Origin: Enoplolaimus lenunculus
Lineage: Eukaryota > Nematoda > Enoplea > Enoplida > Thoracostomopsidae
DNA length: 64,000 nucleotides
Assembly: GCA_030248215.1 (NCBI GenBank)
Contig: JASANG010001181.1
Span: 62,001-126,000 of the forward strand
Reading direction: 5' to 3'
Made by a program: the position numbers and the translations under genes. Below are positions 12,401-21,400 of this stretch, in pieces (within the stretch, counting starts at the first letter, position 1; every line of letters starts with the position of its first letter). The notes beneath the pieces are model-generated. The model did no database searches. It saw nothing but the letters and a program-made list of their open reading frames with translations, and was not told the DNA's origin.

Positions 12401-15400
12401 CACCTCACATTTAAAGTTAAAACTTAGGCTTTAAGCTCAGGCTTAAGCATAGGCTTAGACTTACGCTTTGCCTTAAGTAAGCTTTATTCTTAACCTAACC
12501 CAAAGCCATGAAGCTTAAGGCTGAACCTAAGCCTAAGCCTGCGAGAGAAAAGTGTACAAGCACCCTTTTGTTGCCTCGAGAATATACGGTAGTTAAGTTT
12601 TGAACTGTTCACCTCTTAGTTATGAATATAACACAAATTTGGATAGGAACTAGAAAGCGGGATAGGGATTTATACAAAGAAATGTATACAAATAATGCGC
12701 ATCCGTGAAATTCTTACAAAAATGTTCTTTAGATGAATGCTACAAAATAGAACTTTTGCACGTGCTCGCTTGCCAGTTCCTCTACGTGAAATTATACTCT
12801 CACGAAATGAAATCCTGAAGTATCTTAGTCGCAGTCCAGCGGTAGTGTCGGTGGGAAGTGACTATCGAACCGTTGTGACGTGACTATCGAACCGTTGAGA
12901 AGTGACTAGCGAACCGTTGAGAAGTGACTATCGAACCGTTGAGAAGTGACTATCGAACCGTTGAGAAGTGACTATCGAACCGTTGAGAAGTGACTATCGA
13001 ACCGTTGAGAAGTGACTATCGAACCGTTGAGAAGTGACTATCGAACCGTTGAGAAGTGACTATCGAACCGTTGAGAAGTGACTATCGAACCGTTGAGAAG
13101 TGACTATCGAACCGTTGAGAAGTGACTATCGAACCGTTGAGAAGTGACTATCGAACCGTTGACAAATGGTGAGACAAGAGTGATGGGAACACTTACATCA
13201 TTTTTAAACAATCCTTTGACATCAAAGTTCATTGCATCGATCAAAATTTCGCGATTATCAGGTCGCACGCCGAATACAATCACACGCCCAGTTGGTGCCA
13301 TCAAGTCTGTTGTTTCGAATTCAATCTGAGCTGTTCTGTCCGAGCCAAGTGTTATGTCTTGAGTCAACACTACGCGACCACGGCCAATTACCTGAAAATT
13401 TATTAAATAAATTCTGTAATTTAAATAGAAAAATAATCCAGTTCCGTTTGTTTAAAACCCTATTACTAGCTGGCGCCAAATTGACTGCATGGGACAGCAT
13501 CGGCAAGACCCGACCCTGGACGAGTTTTGTTTCAGTTCTGCTGACACACAGCCGCAGAAAGTTAAGCAACCCTGGAATTTGGGGGGGAGCCTCCACCCCA
13601 GGACTGCTTCGACACATTTCAAATTGTCGAAGCATATTTTACTCGATCATAAAAAAATACACCCAGACTATATAAAGTTTCCAGCAAATTCGAGATGGTG
13701 ATTTTGGTCAATGTAAAGAATAGAGCAGTAACAGTAGAAACACAATCCAAAGGCTAAGCCTAAACGTAAGAATGAGTTTATACCTACGCCTAAGCCTAAG
13801 CCTTAAAGCCTAAACAAAACAATTAGTCTAACGCTTAAGCTTTATTTATTGCAGTGCCTCAGAACAACGCTACGTCCTGATCGGCCGTGATTTTGATAAA
13901 ATATAAAGAACACGGCCGCGGGTGCCCCTTACGGACACACATGGCACTATTTACACCGTATAAAAAAAACTAGAAATGACTATAGAAAGCAAACTATACA
14001 GCAGTATAAGCGATGATGCACGATACCTGCATTGTCAGAGTATCAAATCCAAGTTCTCCAACGCCGCGCACATTAAATCTCGCCATATCTCCAGCATTCA
14101 GTTGGCCTTCATTTTCTGATAACAATTGTAAAAACGTATCAGACGGTGAATTTGACGGATTAATTTGAATGTAATCGTTGATGTCGGACGTTTCTGAGCC
14201 GTAGTGAATCTGAAAAACAAAACCCTATCTCAGTATTCTCAATTGTGTGTAGCATCTATAATCAGTGAGCAAATAAATGTTGTAGTTGTAGAATCAGTGA
14301 ATGTGAAGTACCGAAAATCAACTCACTTTCTTGTATTTGACTTGTCCTACTTCAGTGATAACTTTGATCATTACCGGATTTTGGGGTAGCTGGGGCGTGC
14401 GCCCCTGCCCCGCGTCAAAAGTTTTTTTGTGATTAAGTGGCAATGTCCCTACCTTACTATATCCCCCACAGGAAATTGGCACACACATTGCATACAATAA
14501 AAATTGCGTTGCAAAACTTTTGACACCCTGCCCTCCTCGTCTGAAGGTGATTTTTGGATCCACCGCTGATTTCGATGTCCGCAATTGCAGTTCCTCAGTT
14601 TGCAAACCTATCGCTAACTATGATAGGTGCTACATGCATTTCAGAGTATGGACCACAATTTTTAGTTGCAAACTGTTATGAGATGATACTGTATTGACCC
14701 GAATAAGAGGGGGGACTGATATTTATTTGGGCTTTCCAGAGTGTACCCCCCCTGTTATTCGGTTACGGACTGTTTATTTTCAACCCGCTCTCCGTCATCT
14801 TTAGTCACAGATATATACGGTATTGCGACTTTCCGTTGAATTAAACGTTTTTTGCCTTGCATCAAAAGCTTGAGCGATAATGCAAGGTTATACTTCGGAA
14901 TGCCACTTTCAAAACTTAAGTAGTCTTTAAAGTTTCGAGCTCAACTTTATTTGGTCCTTGAGTCATTTAACCGCTACAATCAGGGATAATTGACATTTAT
15001 GGACTCTAATTAAGGTTTAGGGACTCTATCCGTTTACGGACTCTTATTAGAGATACGGACTCTTATTGATTGAGACTCAAAATGGGGACCCCTATTACCC
15101 TCCTGTTATTCGGGTCACTACAGTAATGAGGAAAAATACATGGCATCCGGATAACCCAGTCATAGTTTTTGTATTGTGAAGGTATAGCTTAATATTAACG
15201 CATATATCGAATGCATTCACTACCGACAATCAGTTCGCCTTCGTTCTGGATTTTTCAGATAAATCTCTTAATTACCATTTGGCCACAGCTAAGCTGCAAT
15301 TTGCTCATGGAAACCAAAATGGTCTAAGCCTATTAGTCATATCTGTGAACGAATCATTGGCTTATAAAAAGTTCCTGGTCCTTGTGAAAAAAGTCATAAC

Positions 15401-18400
15401 ATAGCAAACGTTGGTAGCGTACCTGTATTGAAATACTTCGAGCTCCTTCTGGTGGTTCCAGTTCTAACAATATCGTTCCATCTTCCTCAAGGGTGTGTTT
15501 CCCTTTCAAAACCTAGAAAACTATTTCAAATAAACGCTCATCTAAAGATCTTGGGCGAAACGTTTTTCTGTGGGACTGCAATAGAGTAAGCTTATAGGTT
15601 AGACTATTCTTTTTGCTTGGCTTAGGCGTAGGCTTAGGCGTAGGAAGATGCTCATTCTTACGCTTAGGTTTAGGAATATGCTTATAATGCTGTTCCGCCC
15701 CTGTTCTTTACATTGGGCCAAATGAATTATGAAAAATAATTGCATTAACATTGATTTCAAGTTGTTTTTTCGAATGAATTTCATATTAATTTGAAAATAA
15801 TATGAAATTAATATTAGAAACTCTGACTGAATTTAAATTAGTAATGAAACTAAATTCATCGTAGGGTGGTACTACAGCTTTCAACTATTTTAATGACAAT
15901 TTGTCGCCATCCGGCACCGTACGGAAACGAACGTGACTTATCGTCGTTCTTATTTTCGGTGCTGGGTATCAAAAAACACATGTGCTAATGTGAGCATTCG
16001 TCCATTTTCATAACTGGCTCTTGGTAACCACTGGCGGATCCATGGGGGCAACTCCAGCGTAGACCCCGCCAACACAAATCACAACCGAGATTTTGTATTA
16101 GGATTCGCAGTAAAAATTACATTTGGATTTTCACTCGCATCATTCGCGAGTTTTTTCGATTCGGATATCTCTCGCGGCCCCCCTTTTAGAAATTTCTTAA
16201 TGCCAAAAAATTATTATGAAAAGGCAAAATTTTCAAACTGTTGCAAAATATTAATATTCACACTGTTTCTCAAAATTATTCGTCTAGCCAATTATTGTTT
16301 ACGGTCCATATTCACAAATGTGTATAGACCTAATCAGCAATTAGCGACAGGTATTCAACCTAACAACTTCTACAGTTGTGGATACCAAACTTTGCGAAGT
16401 AGCAGGAACCCCAAATGTGAAAAAGGTCCATAATGTTTAAGTTCAACATATGTTGATTTAAACACTACGAAACTTATTAGCAACTGGGAACAGTTGCTGC
16501 ATACGTTTCAGATAAGTAGCGTTTATCTCAGCTAAATCGCTTACAAATTTACCTCTGGCTGTCGCCGTTGTCCTCCGAACGAATCGTACGGAAACGTGTA
16601 GGTGATCACTGAGTAGATGATTCGGCTTGCCGACGGTGGGATCGGTTTATCGTCACGGGTGACCACACGAACCTGTAAATAGATCACAAAATTTCAATTT
16701 GACTGTAAATTGTTACGTTTAAAAACGTTCCATAAGCCTGTTAGGTTGCTCCTATACCTAAGTCCATGGCTGTCGAAATACTTCGCCGGTGTCTGGCGAT
16801 AATGATTATTTAAGAAGTACAGCGATATCCAAAACGTGAGGATAAGTCAAAGTTTTGCTATGTTACTGTCCCTATGAACAACGGATACAATAAAAATAAC
16901 CTGAGCCTCTTTTACCAGTAATCTGTACTTGTTTGAGTTGCCAAATGCCTATTAATCAGACTATCACGCATGCAAACTTTTCGACAATAGGATTATGCTA
17001 ATAAACTTACCAGCGCACTGTAGATCAGTCCAGGTTTAAATGTTTCGCTTGATTTTTCAATTTTCACTTCTTCAACGTCTCTGTAAAACGTAATTCGAGC
17101 GTCGGTCGCGTTGCGTTCAATACCTGAAACGTTCAAACTGAAACAAATAGATGTTTAGGACACGACATACCTATACTCTTCGCTCACAGGTTGTACCTAA
17201 CGTCTGCTGTAAGGTTTTAACACTTACGTTCGTTTGGACAGGAAAATAAACTTTGGAAATAAACTAAACTAGTCAAAATGGTTGCAGCATTTGCAACCTC
17301 GACATCTTAGTAACTAATTTGCTTAACACATACGGAAGCGTTTCATATTTAATAATATAGATTTATGCGAAGGCTCAGCAACTTCCTAAATGTTAAAGCA
17401 GACGACTGTTAGCAGTTATTATAAATAACGGAGACAGTTTGACAAATTTTGAAAAAAAATTCGTGACCGTTGCAAAAAATAATGTGAACATTCACAATTT
17501 GGGTATGGAATGATCGAGGTAGGAGGTCATGAGAAACTTAAATATGCAAAAAATTAAAAATTTGATCCGACCATTTTTGAATAAACGTTGGTTGGGAGAG
17601 TAACAGAAATCACCTAAAAATGTCCCACGAACAGTTACCTACCAGTTAGCGCTTCCGAAACAGTAGCTGAGACTTTGATATCCGATTGATAGTGTTCGGA
17701 TTTAATCAGATTCCGAGCGTTTAAATCTTCGGCGCTAAACGTCACTGTGGCTGTTCCATCTTGACTGAGCTGAAAAACACAAAAACTTTTATATCAACAA
17801 AATAAGCGCAGACTTGTAGTCAGCTGAACATGGTAGCAGAGGCTTAAAAAATTTTCAAGAGCGGCATGCAAGAAATGTAGATGACTCACAAGCCGGAATG
17901 AAACTTTTCCTGATGGCTGCAAAAAGGTGCCGGATTATCCTTAACGCAGGCAAGGCATTTGCGTTCGATAAATAAAAATTTAGACAATTCTGCTAGGGCA
18001 AAAATATTTTGGGTGATGATACAGCAAAAATTATTTCTCATCTTTCGTTTTCGTCAAAGTTAGTTGTTGAACAGTTAAGCAAGCTATATTCAACTGATGA
18101 TAGGTGTTGTACACCTTTGAGAATACAAGCAAATGACTAATAATACAGGCAGCGAAAAAATTTGTTGATGAAGTTCGAGGCAATTTTGAAGGAATTTCAA
18201 GCAAAGTTGAATGCTTTCTTGTGGCCAATGGTTCTACAGGACCTTTATTCTTGACCCCTTTCCGGCTAAGAACCCATTTACTTCGCGGAACAGTGCTTAA
18301 AGACCCATTCACTCATGAAAATTCATACTGCAAGAAGTCGCTGCTGCATTTGTAAATGCAAGCTTTCGCATCTAAAACTTTCAGCTGCAAAACTTTTTGC

Positions 18401-21400
18401 CGCGAAAACTGGCGGCGGGTGTAACTTACAGCTACAAGTTTTGTAGTGGGTTTAAGAACAAAACTTGCCGCTGCAAGTTCTCGTAGCAAAACCTTGCATG
18501 TGTGAATGAGGGTTTACCGTAAAAACCGATGTGATAGGTTTTGGCGCATCTTCGTCATCCGGGTCATAATACGTATACGGTGGACCAACAGTTATAGTGC
18601 CTGTTCCACGAACACCTTGACCGTGTGTGTATCTAAAAAGAATACAGTCGATTTTTACAAATTTAAAATATTTTTAGACAAATTTTGAAATGTAACACAG
18701 TGAATGGGATAATCCAAATTTGGATGATTTATAATTCTCACTCATGGTCAAAACTGCGAATGGCCGTGAGTGACGGGCGGCTCCCTCTGAAAGCATTTGC
18801 CAGTCAAGAGCGAACAATCTGTTGTTAAAGTTTTTTTCGATCGAGCTTTTAGATGGCAAAAAATTGACCTCTCAAATTCAACGGGCTACTAGAGCCTTCG
18901 GAAGTCTTTTTTTCGTTTCTTATTAGAAATTTCGAAAGAGGATAAATGCCCATTCATTTCCTTCTGCACATAGGTAATTACTTAATCACAGTTTATAATA
19001 ATTGTATAATAATTTAAAAAATATCTTACAGTGCTCTAACTGTCACTTCAAAATCGTCGCCAACTTTTCCAAATGGCACATGCTCAAGTTTTACCTCGAA
19101 TTTTGGCAGAACTGAAAATATTGGAATTATTAGTTATATTCACACATACACCCGAACTCACAGCCAGACGGGGACCCTAACGAATGTTTGTCCTTCATGA
19201 AAACTTCAACCTCCCATATAGGTCATCGAAAATTGTGGTATACTCGTTCTAAAATTTTAGCCCCACTTAACAAAGTCAACTGGCTAAAGGCCTGCATCCG
19301 ACTAAAATAAAACTCAAAGGGTATGTTTATAAAGCTCTAAGACATGGGCCCGGCAAGTACGAGTATAAGGGGGAGCATTTTCTACATGGGTAGCCATATA
19401 GAGTAAAAGATATAGCTTTCTAGCTTGCCCCCATAATTAAGTTGAAAACCCGAAAAATAGCAATATGCACGGCTTCAAAAATAACCAATAAACAGAAAAA
19501 TCACATTCTTACCATATTTATCAACGTCAAAAGTTTTAGTATACGATTCGCCAGTCTTTTGAAGTTCTGAATCAAGAACGTCCACAGAAATGGTCCATGC
19601 GCCGAGGGGAGGCTCTTCCGACAGCTGCAACGATCCGCTGAACACACCCTTTTCGAGTTCTTTCTCGCGATTTTGGGAGATTAGGTTTTGGTTGGGATCC
19701 TGAAACACTGTTTAATGTCAAAGTTCGTCGTTACTGGTTCAAAAACTACAATACCTGTCAGCAATTGCCGTCGATCTGCACTACACACGTTTGAAAATAT
19801 GGGTAATGTTGTGAACTCATTTACAAAGAGTCGGTTAGCAACGTAAGCTTCCTTGCTGATTAATATTTTGTTTTAGTCGCTATTCCTGATGTGAAATAAT
19901 AAGCAGAAATCTCGAGAAGGACAAATATGCAAAAAATCTAGAACTCAGACAAATTTTCAGCAATCACCGACTTCAAACTTTCTCAGTTGCTCATCAGACG
20001 TCCAGGTTAGCAAATAACGTTCTGAAATTTTAAAATCAGAATGTTTAAGGTCCGTTTGCAAGCTGCACGCATAGAAGCTTTAATTTTCAGACCCTAGAAA
20101 ACTTTGCTACTCCATTTGTCCTTCTGAACTTATCACTAACTGACGATTGGTACTACGCACATTTGAGCATAAGCTAACAACCAAAAACTTACAATAATTG
20201 TGACGGTTATTCTGGCTTGTTTTGGCTTCAAATCAGGCTGAACAACAACGACGCGGTACTGAACTGAAAACATAAAAACAAATATTTAAATCAGTAATTT
20301 CGTAGCGTGCACACAGATCTATGATTGTAAATTTCACTATGATCATAAAAAAATCCACACGACAATGGTGGATTATGGATTTTCACACGCTATGGCTCAA
20401 GTTATTTTAAAGAAAATCTATGCATGTTTATTGACAACACAATATATGCGCAGATATTCGTGAATAACTAACAATGGATTGGGCTCGGCTATGCTGCCTA
20501 ACGAGCCCGTAGCTAAAAGGTGGGGAATTTTGGCCACCCAAGACATTTTCAATCTTGCTTGTAAGTCATTGGAAACCCTTGAAAGCCCCTCCTGAAAATT
20601 TTTTAGCCCCGCTAGCAAAGCTAGGTGAGCTACCTACGGACCTGCTGCCTAATTTTAAGATTTGGTAACGCAATTTTGATAGTTCGGCAGAGAAAATATC
20701 GAGTGCCCCCTTCCTTCAGATCAATTGATTCTTGTCACCCCGGGATATTATTACCTTTGCTGCCTGGCTTATAGATAGCTTTGTCAGTTTGAATAAACAC
20801 CGATTGCGAATATTCGCTAAAGCGTAAATATTTCCGCTCGACGTAGACCCCGTCACCTTTCGCAGCCAAATAGTACGAATTTGATTCGGAAAAATCTTTC
20901 GCTCGGATGTCGTCAAAAGTAATTGTAGTTGGAGACCCTGAAAATATAACAAATCAATAACACAATGCGCACTTTTGGAGTTGGTTGTTAATTTAAGAAT
21001 TTTTATTTTTACAATCAAATGTTTGTTATACAATATTTCAATTTCTCAAAATTCCAGAAACATCACAGACAAGCACACATAGTGATGCAAGAAAGGTGTG
21101 GGCCAGGGCGTAACCGGATATCCGTTACCGTGTACGGCAAAAATCGGTGTTCGTTCCGTTTCCGTTATAGAAAATAACGGAAATTACGTTATTTTTATGT
21201 TCAAATTAGTTATAAATCACGTATATATCTCGCAGTTTTTTGTTACAAATATGCTGCAATTAATGAAATAAAAAAATACGAAATTCTTCCAAAGTCTTAA
21301 AAATTTCGATGCATGCATACATCATTTTTTGAAATCTTTGAAAGACCGATGAATTTATGCACGCTTCAATTGCGTTGGCAGAATAATAAAACATTTTTGA

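Noticed and set aside
12853-13162. CRISPR array
   Set aside because: Direct head-to-tail 22-bp units without spacers, in an intron of an animal gene.
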